Assembly (NCBI GenBank): GCA_964345835.1 | Contig: CAYFSL010000005.1 | Coordinates: 1-64,000, forward strand | From: JAAYEL01 sp964345835 | Lineage (GTDB): Bacteria > Bacillota > Clostridia > Tissierellales > Peptoniphilaceae | Length of the DNA: 64,000 bases | Direction: 5' to 3' | Part shown: piece after piece, positions 25,451 to 33,956 of the stretch | How the letters are laid out: each line of letters begins with the position of its first letter | Position numbering within the stretch: the stretch's first letter is position 1 | Position numbers and translations under genes: made by a program | The notes under the pieces: generated by a model | The model's database searches: none | Seen by the model: the letters and a program-made list of their open reading frames with translations, nothing else | What the model was told of the DNA's origin: nothing

Positions 25451-25482
25451 AACTATATTTTAACTATATTTTAATTATTTTC
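25451..25482. repeat. 11-bp tandem repeat upstream of pncB
   Basis: AACTATATTTT occurs twice in tandem (25451-25461, 25462-25472), followed by the degenerate AATTATTTTC. It is about 45 bp before the pncB start and could be curved upstream promoter DNA or a regulator site. No clear -35/-10 pair could be assigned. Confidence 0.5.
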
Positions 25483-25523
25483 ATAAAAGAAAAATAATTG
25501 ATTAAACAAAAAATGGAGGAAAT

Positions 25524-26981
25524 ATGAACGACAAAAAAAGAAATCTCAGCCTGCTGATGGATTTCTATGAACTGACAATGGCAAACGCCTACTTTGAAAA
25601 TGGCCACGCAGACACTATTGGCTACTACGACCTTTACTTTAGAAAGGCTCCGGACGGAGCGAGCTTCGCTATAGTAGCTGGCTTGGATACAGCCATTGAC
25701 TACCTAGAAAACCTACATTTTGACAAGGAAGAAATAGACTTCCTTAGAAATAAAAAAATCTTTGATGAAAAATTCTTACAATATTTGGAAAATTTTAAGT
25801 TTGAATGTGATGTCTGGGCCATTCCAGAGGGAAGCGTAGTATTTGGCAATGAACCCCTTATGACTGTTAAGGGACCCTATATCCAGGCTCAATTACTTGA
25901 AACCATGCTTCTATTAACCATCAACCATCAATCTATGATTGCTACAAAGTCCAACCGTATGGTAAGGGCCTCTGAAGGAAGAGCTATTATGGAATTTGGT
26001 TCTAGAAGGGCTCAAGGCCCCGATGCTGCTAACCTTGGAGCAAAGGCCTCATACATAGGAGGGGTTGTAGGAACAGCCAACACCCTAGCAGACTACCTTT
26101 ATGGTACACCCGCCCTAGGAACCATGGCCCATTCTTGGGTTCAATCCTTTGATACAGAGCTTGAAGCCTTTGAAACCTATGCTAAGACCTACCCTGACAA
26201 GACAACCCTTCTAATAGACACCTATGATACTCTGAAATCTGGAGTACCAAATGCGATTAAGTGCTTCGATAATATCCTTAAACCTCTTGGAATAAGGCCT
26301 CAAGGGGTGAGGTTAGATTCTGGTGATATGGCCTATTTATCAAAAGAAACAAGGAAAATGCTTGATGCCGCTGGTTATGAAGATGTAAAGATCGTTTCCT
26401 CAAACTCACTTGATGAGTTCAAAATCCGTGACCTTCTTCTTCAAGGAGCACAAATCGACTCTTTCGGAGTTGGTGAAAACCTAATAACCTCCAAGTCTAC
26501 ACCAGTTTTTGGGGGAGTTTACAAGCTAGTTGGCCTAGAAGAAGCTGGAGAAATCATCCCCAAGATTAAGATATCCGAAAATATTGAAAAGATTACCACT
26601 CCTGGTTTTAAACAAGTCTACAGGATCTATGACCCTGAAACTGGTAAGGCCAAGGCTGACTTAATAACCCTTAGAGAAGAGAAAATAGATGAGAGCAAGC
26701 CTCTTACTATCTTCCATCCCATTTACACCTGGAAGAAGAAGACTATCAATAACTATACAATTAAGCCCCTACTTGTTCAAATATATGACAAGGGTAAATT
26801 AGTATATGAAAGACCAAGCCTTGAAGAAATCAGACAACATTGTATGGAAGACTTAGACACTCTTTGGGACGAATACAAGCGTCTTGATAGCCCACAAATA
26901 TATAAGGTTGACCTTAGCCAGGACCTATGGGACCTTAAATATCAACTTCTTAACGAGGCAAAGCAACATCTAAATGAATAA
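25524..26981 (+). CDS. pncB: Nicotinate phosphoribosyltransferase
   Basis: PncB converts nicotinate and PRPP to nicotinate mononucleotide in NAD salvage. The 485 residues start with LLMDFYELTMANAYF and include MEFGSRRAQG, GTMAHSWVQSF, RLDSGDMAYLS and SFGVGENLITSK, all typical of the long Firmicute form. AATGGAGGAAAT precedes the ATG. It is a plus-strand gene with its own terminator and no NAD biosynthesis neighbours. Confidence 0.96.
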   Translation: MNDKKRNLSLLMDFYELTMANAYFENGHADTIGYYDLYFRKAPDGASFAIVAGLDTAIDYLENLHFDKEEIDFLRNKKIFDEKFLQYLENFKFECDVWAIPEGSVVFGNEPLMTVKGPYIQAQLLETMLLLTINHQSMIATKSNRMVRASEGRAIMEFGSRRAQGPDAANLGAKASYIGGVVGTANTLADYLYGTPALGTMAHSWVQSFDTELEAFETYAKTYPDKTTLLIDTYDTLKSGVPNAIKCFDNILKPLGIRPQGVRLDSGDMAYLSKETRKMLDAAGYEDVKIVSSNSLDEFKIRDLLLQGAQIDSFGVGENLITSKSTPVFGGVYKLVGLEEAGEIIPKIKISENIEKITTPGFKQVYRIYDPETGKAKADLITLREEKIDESKPLTIFHPIYTWKKKTINNYTIKPLLVQIYDKGKLVYERPSLEEIRQHCMEDLDTLWDEYKRLDSPQIYKVDLSQDLWDLKYQLLNEAKQHLNE

Positions 26982-26991
26982 AATTCAAACT

Positions 26992-27038
26992 AAAACCCGC
27001 CTGCATCAGAGCTTATAGCTAAGCGCAGGTGGGTTTAT
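26992..27038. terminator. Bidirectional terminator between pncB and the M42 peptidase gene
   Basis: AAACCCGCCTGC pairs with GCAGGTGGGTTT around a loop of about 20 bases. A-rich and T-rich flanks serve both convergent genes. Confidence 0.85.
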
Positions 27039-27062
27039 TGTTATTATTATTCAGTTTATCCC

Positions 27063-28094
27063 CTAGATAATCTCCGCCTCCAAGAAGGCTTCAACTAAGC
27101 TTTGGGTGTTTTCTACAGAACTTACATGGGTTCTCTCATAGGAATGGCTAGACTCAATCCCCGCTCCTAACAGAGCGTGGCGAATATCTGCTCCAGCACT
27201 CAAGGCTGCAGAAGCGTCTGATCCATAAAATGGATAAATATCCACCCTGTAATCTATGGATTTATCTTTAGCAATTTGGACTATCTGATTTCTAAGATCA
27301 TAATTATACGGTCCTGATGAATCTTTGGCACAAATAGAAACTGTATATTCATCCGAACTTTGTCCATCTCCTAATGCTCCCATATCTACGGCAAGATAAT
27401 CGACAACTTTTTCCGGTATCGAAGAATTAGCCCCATAACCAACCTCTTCATTGTTTGAAAAGTAAAAATGGCTGATGTGAGCAGGTTTTATCTGACCATC
27501 CTTAATTTTTTCAAGTATATCTAATAGAATAGCAGCCGAAACCTTGTCATCAAGGTGCCTTGACTTTATGAAGCCTGTATCAGTAACAAGAGTCCTTGGG
27601 TCAAAACTGATAAAATCTCCAACCTCAATCCCCAAGTTCCTAGTATCCTCTTCTGATCCAACCTTCTCGTCAATCCTTACTTCTATATTGCTTTCATTTC
27701 TTTCAGCCTTCGCAGCATCCTCATAGACATGAACTGATGTCTGGTGCATAAGGATAGTTCCGGTATATTCCTTACCAGTAGACGTATGGATTAGACAATT
27801 TTCCCCTTCAATAGAGTGTAGATCATATCCCCCTATCTTGGTTAATTTAAGCCTTCCATCAGCCTTTATTTCTTTGACCATGGCTCCCAGGGTATCCAAG
27901 TGGGCTGTAAGCATCCTATGCTTATTATCGTCCTTACCTGGAACACTAACTAGGACTCCGCCCTTGGTAGTCATAGTAACCTCATGCCCCATTTCCTTGC
28001 ATAGGCCATATACAAAATCCATAATCCTAGCCGTATATCCTGTAGGTGAGGGAATTTGCGTAAGTCTTTTTATATAGTTAATTGTATTATTCAT
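27063..28094 (-). CDS. M42-family metallo-aminopeptidase (FrvX/glutamyl aminopeptidase type)
   Basis: The 343-residue protein has the M42 metal and catalytic residues: H in TAHLDTLG, SRHLDDKVSA, EE in NNEEVGYGA, D in VDMGALG and H in ESSHSYERTH. Members form tetrahedral dodecamers that trim peptides in the cytoplasm. An old family name is endoglucanase/cellulase M, but the peptidase role is established. It follows pta by 35 bp and is the last gene before the pncB-side terminator. Confidence 0.93.
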   Translation of the reverse strand: MNNTINYIKRLTQIPSPTGYTARIMDFVYGLCKEMGHEVTMTTKGGVLVSVPGKDDNKHRMLTAHLDTLGAMVKEIKADGRLKLTKIGGYDLHSIEGENCLIHTSTGKEYTGTILMHQTSVHVYEDAAKAERNESNIEVRIDEKVGSEEDTRNLGIEVGDFISFDPRTLVTDTGFIKSRHLDDKVSAAILLDILEKIKDGQIKPAHISHFYFSNNEEVGYGANSSIPEKVVDYLAVDMGALGDGQSSDEYTVSICAKDSSGPYNYDLRNQIVQIAKDKSIDYRVDIYPFYGSDASAALSAGADIRHALLGAGIESSHSYERTHVSSVENTQSLVEAFLEAEII

Positions 28095-28129
28095 AATTTG
28101 ATTATTTAAAAATTAAAATCAAGATTAAA

Positions 28130-29116
28130 TTAAACTTGTGCAGCTGTAACAATTGCAAGCTTGTAAACTTCCTCTGCATTACATCCTCTTGAAAGGTCAT
28201 TTACTGGTTTATTTAGACCTTGAAGGATTGGTCCTATAGCCTCATAACCACCAAGTCTTTGACCTATCTTGTAACCGATGTTTCCAGCTTCAAGTGAAGG
28301 GAATATGAATACATTTGCTTCTCCTGCAACCTTTGAGCCTGGGAATTTAAGCTTTCCAACCTCTGGAGCAATGGCTGCATCAAATTGTATTTCCCCGTCT
28401 ATTGGGAAATCAACCCCTTGCTTTTCCGCCAACTCTTTAGCAAGCTTTGTAGCTAGGGCCATCTTTTCTTGCTCTGGACATGAAGCAGACCCATTTGTAG
28501 CGAATGATAACATGGCAACCTTAGGATCAATTCCAAACATCTTAGCTGTTTCACCTGAAACTAGGGCGACTTCTGCAAGTTGGTCAGCCTCTAAAGTTAT
28601 GTTAATAGCTATATCAGCCATTAGGTATCTTTGGCCTTCTTTACCTAGCATTACCATAGCACCAGATGTCCTAGAAGAACCTGGCTTAGTCTTTATTATT
28701 TGTAGGGCTGGTCTAACTGTATCTCCAGTAGAATGAACCGCTCCACTTACCATCCCATCTGCAAGTCCTAATTGTACCATCATTGTTCCATAATAGCTTA
28801 CATCTTTAATGGTTTCTCTAGCTTGTTCTTCTGTTGCTTTTCCTTTTCTAATGGTAACAAATTCGCTTACAATTCTATCGAAGTCTTTTGAAGTTTCAGG
28901 GTCTATTTGCTCTATCCCTTCTAGGCTAACGCCTGCTTCTTTAGCAGCCGCTTCGATTTCTTCCTTCTTTCCTAATAGGATAGGTCTTATAATTCCTTCC
29001 TTGTGAAGCTTTTCAACAGCTGTAACTATCCTTACATCATTTCCTTCTGGAAAGACGATTGAATAATTTTTCCCTTCGATCCTAGACTTTAATTCATCAA
29101 TAACATTAACTCCCAT
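28130..29116 (-). CDS. pta: Phosphate acetyltransferase
   Basis: Pta interconverts acetyl-CoA and acetyl phosphate, the ATP-yielding step of fermentation together with acetate kinase. The 328-residue short Pta shows VFPEGNDVRIVTA, VSGAVHSTGDTVRPALQI, KPGSSRTSGAMVM and the C-terminal KPVNDLSRGCNAEEVY. AGGAGGAATTA precedes the ATG. It directly follows the DUF4446 gene of the par locus; no ackA is present in the window. Confidence 0.96.
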   Translation of the reverse strand: MGVNVIDELKSRIEGKNYSIVFPEGNDVRIVTAVEKLHKEGIIRPILLGKKEEIEAAAKEAGVSLEGIEQIDPETSKDFDRIVSEFVTIRKGKATEEQARETIKDVSYYGTMMVQLGLADGMVSGAVHSTGDTVRPALQIIKTKPGSSRTSGAMVMLGKEGQRYLMADIAINITLEADQLAEVALVSGETAKMFGIDPKVAMLSFATNGSASCPEQEKMALATKLAKELAEKQGVDFPIDGEIQFDAAIAPEVGKLKFPGSKVAGEANVFIFPSLEAGNIGYKIGQRLGGYEAIGPILQGLNKPVNDLSRGCNAEEVYKLAIVTAAQV

Positions 29117-29125
29117 TAATTCCTC

Positions 29126-30106
29126 CTAATTGTTTTTTCTCTTAACGAGCTTGTCAAGAGCTTTTTCCTCTTCTGGCGATATCTCAACCAGACACTTTCC
29201 ATCTACGATTTCCTTCGAATAGGTGTATGATGCATCCCTGGCATTTATGCTAGTAATCATCAAACCGTTATTCATTCTATCTAAAAGTACCATTGTAAAT
29301 GATAAGTCTCCCGTTTGATTTTGGAAGGCGTTGTACTTATACAATGATACTTGTTGGATGGCAAATCCTAAATTATCATCTATCTTCTTATCTTGGTCAT
29401 TTATATACTTAATCAACTTTTCATAGTTATCCTGGCTGTTCTTCCTAAGGTCCGAAACATCAAATTCATGTTTTTCATTAATTTTCTTGTAGGTCAAAGC
29501 CCTATCCTTGTTTATTGAGTCAACCTCATCCAGGAATTTGCTATCTAACTTTGCGATTTTATCCTCATATTTATTATCTAACTTGACGACTTCTTTATTG
29601 TACTTGTCATCAATATTATTAACCCTTATAGACAAATCTTTTTCTAATTTTTCTATAGTTGCCTTAAGCTCTTTATTTTTAAGCAAAATATCGCTGCTGT
29701 GCTTATTGTAATTATCACTTATCAACTTATCTAAGGATTGTGACTTGTCACCTATCTTTTTATCAAGAAATTCAAATTTTTCATCCAGCCTAGAATCTAA
29801 TCTCGTGTTAGTATTACTATTTAGCTCTAAAATCTTGGCGTCCAATTCTTCCTTGTTCTCTGCGACTTTCATATCCATGGAAGCATAACTTGATTCAAGC
29901 ATCTTAAGCTTCCTTATTGATAGGTCGATATCATGAGAATGAGCTTTTAAAAGTTCTTCCAGGTTAAAATCTCCCCTTCCTCTTAAAAGCAAATCATACC
30001 TTCTCTTTAGCCTCCTTACTCTCAAAGTAAGGTCCATATACCTATATGATAAATATATCATAACAATTGTGACAATTCCTAGGTATAAATATCCCCACCA
30101 CTTCAT
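29126..30106 (-). CDS. DUF4446-family membrane protein with a long coiled-coil insert
   Basis: The 326-residue protein has one N-terminal membrane segment (about 1-20) and the start of a DUF4446 domain (RYDLLLRG...NLEELL). A coiled-coil stretch of about 170 residues (50-220) follows, rich in Asp, Lys, Leu and Ser with many K-L-D-x-K heptads. The DUF4446 C-terminal part comes last (LYKYNAF, GDLSFTMVLLDRMNNGLMITSI, YSKEI). Usual members are about half this length. DUF4446 genes often lie beside parB; the function is unknown. ATG 30106 follows GAGGTG. It may anchor the segregation machinery to the membrane. Confidence 0.75.
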   Translation of the reverse strand: MKWWGYLYLGIVTIVMIYLSYRYMDLTLRVRRLKRRYDLLLRGRGDFNLEELLKAHSHDIDLSIRKLKMLESSYASMDMKVAENKEELDAKILELNSNTNTRLDSRLDEKFEFLDKKIGDKSQSLDKLISDNYNKHSSDILLKNKELKATIEKLEKDLSIRVNNIDDKYNKEVVKLDNKYEDKIAKLDSKFLDEVDSINKDRALTYKKINEKHEFDVSDLRKNSQDNYEKLIKYINDQDKKIDDNLGFAIQQVSLYKYNAFQNQTGDLSFTMVLLDRMNNGLMITSINARDASYTYSKEIVDGKCLVEISPEEEKALDKLVKRKNN

Positions 30107-30114
30107 CTTGCACC

Positions 30115-30987
30115 TCAATCATTTATTCCATATTTTTCTAGAAAATCTTCTACTTGTTCCTGGTCATAAAATTCAATGTTTAGTTTCCATGAATTCTTGC
30201 CCTTGTTTAATTTTACCTTTGCACCGATACTTTCTGCAAGTTTATTTTGTATGTCCCTTATAAAAATATCTTCTTCTAGATCACGAGCCTTAGAAGTTTT
30301 TTTGGTTTTTTTCGACCTCTTTTCGAGTTCGTTTACAGTTATCTCCTTATTTATAAGCATCTGTAGGTATTTATTTCTATCAACTATATTATCAATAGAC
30401 AAAAGGGCCCTTGCCTGGGTCGAAGTAATATTCCCTTTTTCAAGCTCAGATATAGTCATATCATCGAGGCTAAGAAGCCTTACAGAGTTGGCTATATAGG
30501 TTCTAGACTTTCCAATTATATCACTTAAAGCCTGTTGGGTAATTTTATATTCCTTCATTATATTATCATAGGCCTTAGCTTCTTCATATGGGTTAAGGTC
30601 TATTCTTTGGATATTTTCAACCATTGAAACCATGTCCTTGGTCTTCACATCAAAGTCTTTTATAATAGCTGGTACTTCATCAAGTCCAGCAAGCTTGGCA
30701 GCCCTAAACCTTCTTTCCCCTGCGACAATTTCATAGGAATCTTTTTCCCCTACAACAACTATTGGTTGTATAATACCATATAATTTTATAGATTCAGCTA
30801 GTTCCGCCAACGCTGCCTCATCAAATACCTTTCTAGCATTAGTAGGATTAGGTCTTATATTTTTTATCTCTATATTTTTTACCTCTTCCTTTTCTCCCTT
30901 ATGCCCCTTGTCTATAAGGTCATCAACTGTAGTATCTTCAGGTATCAGGGCTCCCAACCCTCTACCTAATCCTTTTTTCCTTGCCAT
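30115..30987 (-). CDS. parB: Chromosome-partitioning protein ParB (Spo0J)
   Basis: The 290-residue ParB opens with KKGLGRGLGALIPED. It contains the CTP-binding N-domain (PNPTNARKVFDE, GERRFRAAKLAG, ENIQRIDLNPYEEAKAY), the helix-turn-helix that reads parS (ITQQALSDIIGKSRTYIANSVRLLSL) and a C-terminal dimerisation domain. It loads at parS and slides as a CTP clamp, recruiting SMC and stimulating ParA. Three candidate parS sites lie 2 kb upstream, past cinA. Confidence 0.97.
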   Translation of the reverse strand: MARKKGLGRGLGALIPEDTTVDDLIDKGHKGEKEEVKNIEIKNIRPNPTNARKVFDEAALAELAESIKLYGIIQPIVVVGEKDSYEIVAGERRFRAAKLAGLDEVPAIIKDFDVKTKDMVSMVENIQRIDLNPYEEAKAYDNIMKEYKITQQALSDIIGKSRTYIANSVRLLSLDDMTISELEKGNITSTQARALLSIDNIVDRNKYLQMLINKEITVNELEKRSKKTKKTSKARDLEEDIFIRDIQNKLAESIGAKVKLNKGKNSWKLNIEFYDQEQVEDFLEKYGIND

Positions 30988-30997
30988 TTACGACTCC

Positions 30998-31756
30998 TCA
31001 CTTGTTCTGTTTAATTACTTCCCTAGCCAAATTTAAATATGCCTTAGCTCCCTTAGATTTCTCGTCATATTCGATTACGCTCATTCCAAATGATGGAGCC
31101 TCTGCTAATCTTACATTCCTAGGAATAATAGTCTTGTATACCTTGTCCTTAAAATATGTTTTAACCTCTTCTAGCACCTCAAGAGACAGGTTGTTTCTAC
31201 CATCGAACATACAAATAACAACCCCTTCAATCTCTAGTCTACTGTTGAGAGATTTCTTTACCAAATCTATAGTATTAAGTAGTTGGCTTACCCCTTCAAG
31301 AGCATAATATTCTGATTGAATAGGTATTATAACTGAATGTGAGGCTACTAGAGCATTTATGCTAAGAAGTCCTAATGATGGAGGACAGTCTATCAAGATA
31401 AAGTCGTATGCATCAATACCTTTTAGCTTCTCCCTTAAAAGTCCTTCTCTTTTTTCTTTATCAACCGCTTCAACCTCAAATCCTGAAAGGTCATTGTTTG
31501 ATGGAGCTATACTGATATTCTCAGTATTAGTCTCCTTAATAACATCTTCTATTTCTAAATCTGATATCAGACAATCATAAATGGTATTTTCCAACCCTTC
31601 TTTTTCAACTCCTAGACCTGAACTGGTGTTGCCCTGTGGATCTAAATCAACTACAAGGACTTTTTTCTTTTTCTTGGCAAGGGCTGCAGATAAGTTAACT
31701 ACTGTTGTTGTCTTACCGACCCCTCCTTTTTGATTAAATACACTTATTATTTTCAT
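30998..31756 (-). CDS. parA: Chromosome-partitioning ATPase ParA (Soj)
   Basis: The 252-residue Walker-type ATPase has the deviant P-loop KGGVGKTT (10-17), DLDPQGNTSSGLG and LIDCPPSLGLL. Like Soj it lacks an N-terminal HTH, so it acts on origin segregation and DnaA regulation rather than as a repressor. It precedes parB by 10 bp and follows cinA by 22 bp. Confidence 0.96.
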   Translation of the reverse strand: MKIISVFNQKGGVGKTTTVVNLSAALAKKKKKVLVVDLDPQGNTSSGLGVEKEGLENTIYDCLISDLEIEDVIKETNTENISIAPSNNDLSGFEVEAVDKEKREGLLREKLKGIDAYDFILIDCPPSLGLLSINALVASHSVIIPIQSEYYALEGVSQLLNTIDLVKKSLNSRLEIEGVVICMFDGRNNLSLEVLEEVKTYFKDKVYKTIIPRNVRLAEAPSFGMSVIEYDEKSKGAKAYLNLAREVIKQNK

Positions 31757-31778
31757 ATTCCACCTCTAGGAGATTATA

Positions 31779-32933
31779 TCACATATTCGCTTTTAAAAAG
31801 TCATTTCCTGCATCTAGGAGACCATTGATTATTAGGTGGGTATAGTCTATAGCTAAGTTCTTACTTTTGTTCATTATCCATCTTCTTGAATATTTCATGT
31901 ATCTTTTGAACACATAGTTTTCGCCCTTAAATCTTATGCCAAAATATACGTGTCCTACATCACCTGTTGGACCTGCATAACCCGTTGTTGCTATGCATAC
32001 ATCTGATCCTGATTGTTTATATAGACCATCAAGCATTGCATTACATACTTCTTCAGAAACTACGCCATATTCATCAATAAAATCTTGATCAATTCCCAGT
32101 AATTTTACCTTTGCCTTATCATTATATACTACGAAAGCATCATCTATAACCCTTGATGCATCTGGATTTTCTATCAAAGACGAAATGATCTTACCGCCTG
32201 TATATGATTCAGCACATGATAGGCTGTATTCCTTTTCTATTAATTCCCTGATAAGGCTCTTTTCTCTACTACTATCATCATTGGCATAAATTAAGGGATA
32301 AAGAGCCTTGTTTATTTTTTTATCTACTTCATCAAGTCTAGAGTTAAGTCTTTCTTGGTCAACGTCATCTAGGTAAAGCTTTAAGTAGACACTTCCATCA
32401 GCATCAACAAAAGTGTTTACAACATCTGTCGTTACACCAGCATCTCTGAGAATCCTATGAGTATCCCATTCATTTAGAAACGCTATCCTATAAGTTCTAC
32501 GAACAGAATGCACGTTTTCGTCTATTAAAAGGTTTAGGTTGTTTCTTAACATGGCATTCATTTCCCTTGGAGGTCCTGGGAATATCATTATTCCACCTTT
32601 TTCAGTCTTGTAGTAGCTGCCATCAAAATAACCTTGGGTGTTTTTCATTGATATTTGTTTGTGGTCTATCTTGTTTTTTTTCAAATATCCTTCTATAGTT
32701 TTTCTAGTCTTATCGTCATCAGTAGTTCCTAATCCTCCTGTTGTAAGGATGAGGTCCATATCATGTAGGTAGTCTAAAGCTCCTTGAATGGCATCTTCAT
32801 CATCTTCAACCACCATCTGCTTATTTATTGCTATACCAATTGTTGAAAGCTCGTTCATTATGAACTCTGCGTTAGTATTACGTATTTTCCCATCTAATAT
32901 TTCGTTGCCTATGTTTAATATGCTAGTTTTCAT
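31779..32933 (-). CDS. cinA: CinA-family protein (MoaB-like domain plus NMN deamidase-type domain)
   Basis: The 384-residue protein has two parts. An N-terminal COG1058 molybdopterin-binding-like domain (1-165; NIGNEILDGKIRNTN, TTGGLGTTDDDKT, FPGPPREM) is followed by a C-terminal COG1546 domain (235-384; SCAESYTGGKI, TTGYAGPTGDVGHVYFG). In other bacteria CinA deamidates NMN or hydrolyses ADP-ribose and is linked to competence. Its position before parA is unusual, since it more often neighbours recA. It is probably the first gene of the par operon. Confidence 0.9.
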   Translation of the reverse strand: MKTSILNIGNEILDGKIRNTNAEFIMNELSTIGIAINKQMVVEDDEDAIQGALDYLHDMDLILTTGGLGTTDDDKTRKTIEGYLKKNKIDHKQISMKNTQGYFDGSYYKTEKGGIMIFPGPPREMNAMLRNNLNLLIDENVHSVRRTYRIAFLNEWDTHRILRDAGVTTDVVNTFVDADGSVYLKLYLDDVDQERLNSRLDEVDKKINKALYPLIYANDDSSREKSLIRELIEKEYSLSCAESYTGGKIISSLIENPDASRVIDDAFVVYNDKAKVKLLGIDQDFIDEYGVVSEEVCNAMLDGLYKQSGSDVCIATTGYAGPTGDVGHVYFGIRFKGENYVFKRYMKYSRRWIMNKSKNLAIDYTHLIINGLLDAGNDFLKANM

Positions 32934-32968
32934 CTTTTGCTCCTTCCTAATTTTCTTCTATAGTCTAA

Positions 32969-32995
32969 TTTATACCAAATTTCATTGTCTGTAAA
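32969..32995 (-). promoter_or_regulatory. Candidate promoter of the cinA-par operon
   Basis: TTTACA (32990-32995) and TATAAA (32969-32974) on the minus strand, with a slightly short 15-bp spacer; shifting the -10 by two bases gives 17. It lies 28 bp from the nearest parS site. Confidence 0.4.
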
Positions 32996-33023
32996 ACATT
33001 TTAACTTAACTTCGCATATAGAT

Positions 33024-33039
33024 TGTTTCATATGAAACA
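33024..33039. other. parS site 1
   Basis: The perfect 16-bp palindrome TGTTTCATATGAAACA is close to the bacterial parS consensus TGTTTCACGTGAAACA, differing only in the central two bases (TA for CG). It is 38 bp from the cinA promoter. Confidence 0.8.
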
Positions 33040-33123
33040 TATTTTATCTTTTGAAATTATTTATATTCTTATTAGTACTTATTATAGGTTAAGATAATTA
33101 TAATGTTTCTCTATAAAAATAAT

Positions 33124-33139
33124 TGTTTCATATGAAACA
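33124..33139. other. parS site 2
   Basis: An identical copy of the 16-bp palindrome, 100 bp from site 1, in the same non-coding gap between cinA and rsmG. Confidence 0.8.
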
Positions 33140-33200
33140 TTTGATTTAAATAATGTATTTTTAATATAATAAAAATTTTTCGTCTTAAATCAACTAAATT

Positions 33201-33216
33201 TGTTTCATATGAAACA
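33201..33216. other. parS site 3
   Basis: A third identical copy, 77 bp from site 2 and directly next to the rsmG terminator palindrome. Three exact copies in under 200 bp next to cinA-parA-parB support a ParB-loading cluster. Apart from a promoter and a terminator, the 32.94-33.25 kb gap holds only these sites and AT-rich DNA. Confidence 0.8.
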
Positions 33217-33217
33217 A

Positions 33218-33239
33218 AAAAAGCTCCTAGGAGCTTTTT
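33218..33239. terminator. Perfect-palindrome terminator of rsmG
   Basis: AAAAAGCTCCTAGGAGCTTTTT is an exact 22-bp palindrome with T tracts on both strands. It ends rsmG on the minus strand, 16 bp past its stop, and abuts parS site 3. Confidence 0.85.
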
Positions 33240-33254
33240 AATGATAATGTTCTC

Positions 33255-33956
33255 TTATAATGGTTGTTTCTTGGGCTTACCCTGTCCTCGAGGGTATTTT
33301 CTAGGAGTGCTTTTTATCTTTTCAATAATGATAAGGGACCTTTCTCCATAGTCGTCAGGAAGGGAATAATTGATAATTTCTTTTATCTTGCCGCCCATAG
33401 TATTAATAGCTTTTTTTGATTCTTCTAGCTCTTCTTCATAGTTAGGGCCCTTCATAGCAATAAAATATCCACCAACTTTAACAAATCCCATAGAATATTC
33501 TATTAAAGTATTTAGGGGAGCTACAGCTCTAGAAGTAGCAAGGTCATAAACTTCTCTATAAGAAGGGTCTCTAGCTAGTTCTTCAGCCCTTCCATGGATT
33601 GCCGTGGTGTTGTCTAAATTCATTTCTTCTATAACATCAGTTAAAAATCCAACTCTTTTACTTAAACTATCTAGAAGGGTTACCTGCAAGTGGGGAAAAA
33701 GAATTTTTAAGGGGATTCCTGGAAATCCTCCTCCTGTGCCTATGTCAATTATATTCGCCCTTGATGATAAAAGTCCTGACTTGTTGATGTAGAGGGAGTC
33801 TATAAAGTGTTTTATATACATGTCCCTTTCATCTGTTATATTAGTAATATCCATTACCTTGTTATATTCAAGAATTAGGGACCTGTATTTTTCAAATTCC
33901 TGGATTTGTTTATCATCTAGCTCTATACCTGCCTCTATGAATAAATTAGTTTGCAT
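33255..33956 (-). CDS. rsmG: 16S rRNA (guanine527-N7)-methyltransferase RsmG (GidB)
   Basis: This 233-residue SAM methyltransferase has the motif DIGTGGGFPGIPLKI, VTLLDSLSKRVGFL and SRAVAPL. It methylates G527 of 16S rRNA; loss gives low-level streptomycin resistance in other bacteria. It overlaps the end of mnmG by 11 bp and ends the mnmE-mnmG-rsmG operon. Confidence 0.96.
   Translation of the reverse strand: MQTNLFIEAGIELDDKQIQEFEKYRSLILEYNKVMDITNITDERDMYIKHFIDSLYINKSGLLSSRANIIDIGTGGGFPGIPLKILFPHLQVTLLDSLSKRVGFLTDVIEEMNLDNTTAIHGRAEELARDPSYREVYDLATSRAVAPLNTLIEYSMGFVKVGGYFIAMKGPNYEEELEESKKAINTMGGKIKEIINYSLPDDYGERSLIIIEKIKSTPRKYPRGQGKPKKQPL

Noticed and set aside
33024..33216. CRISPR-like or IS-end interpretation of the three repeated palindromes
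   Set aside because: Only three 16-bp units with unequal spacing (100 and 77 bp), no cas genes or transposase, and a near match to parS beside parAB.
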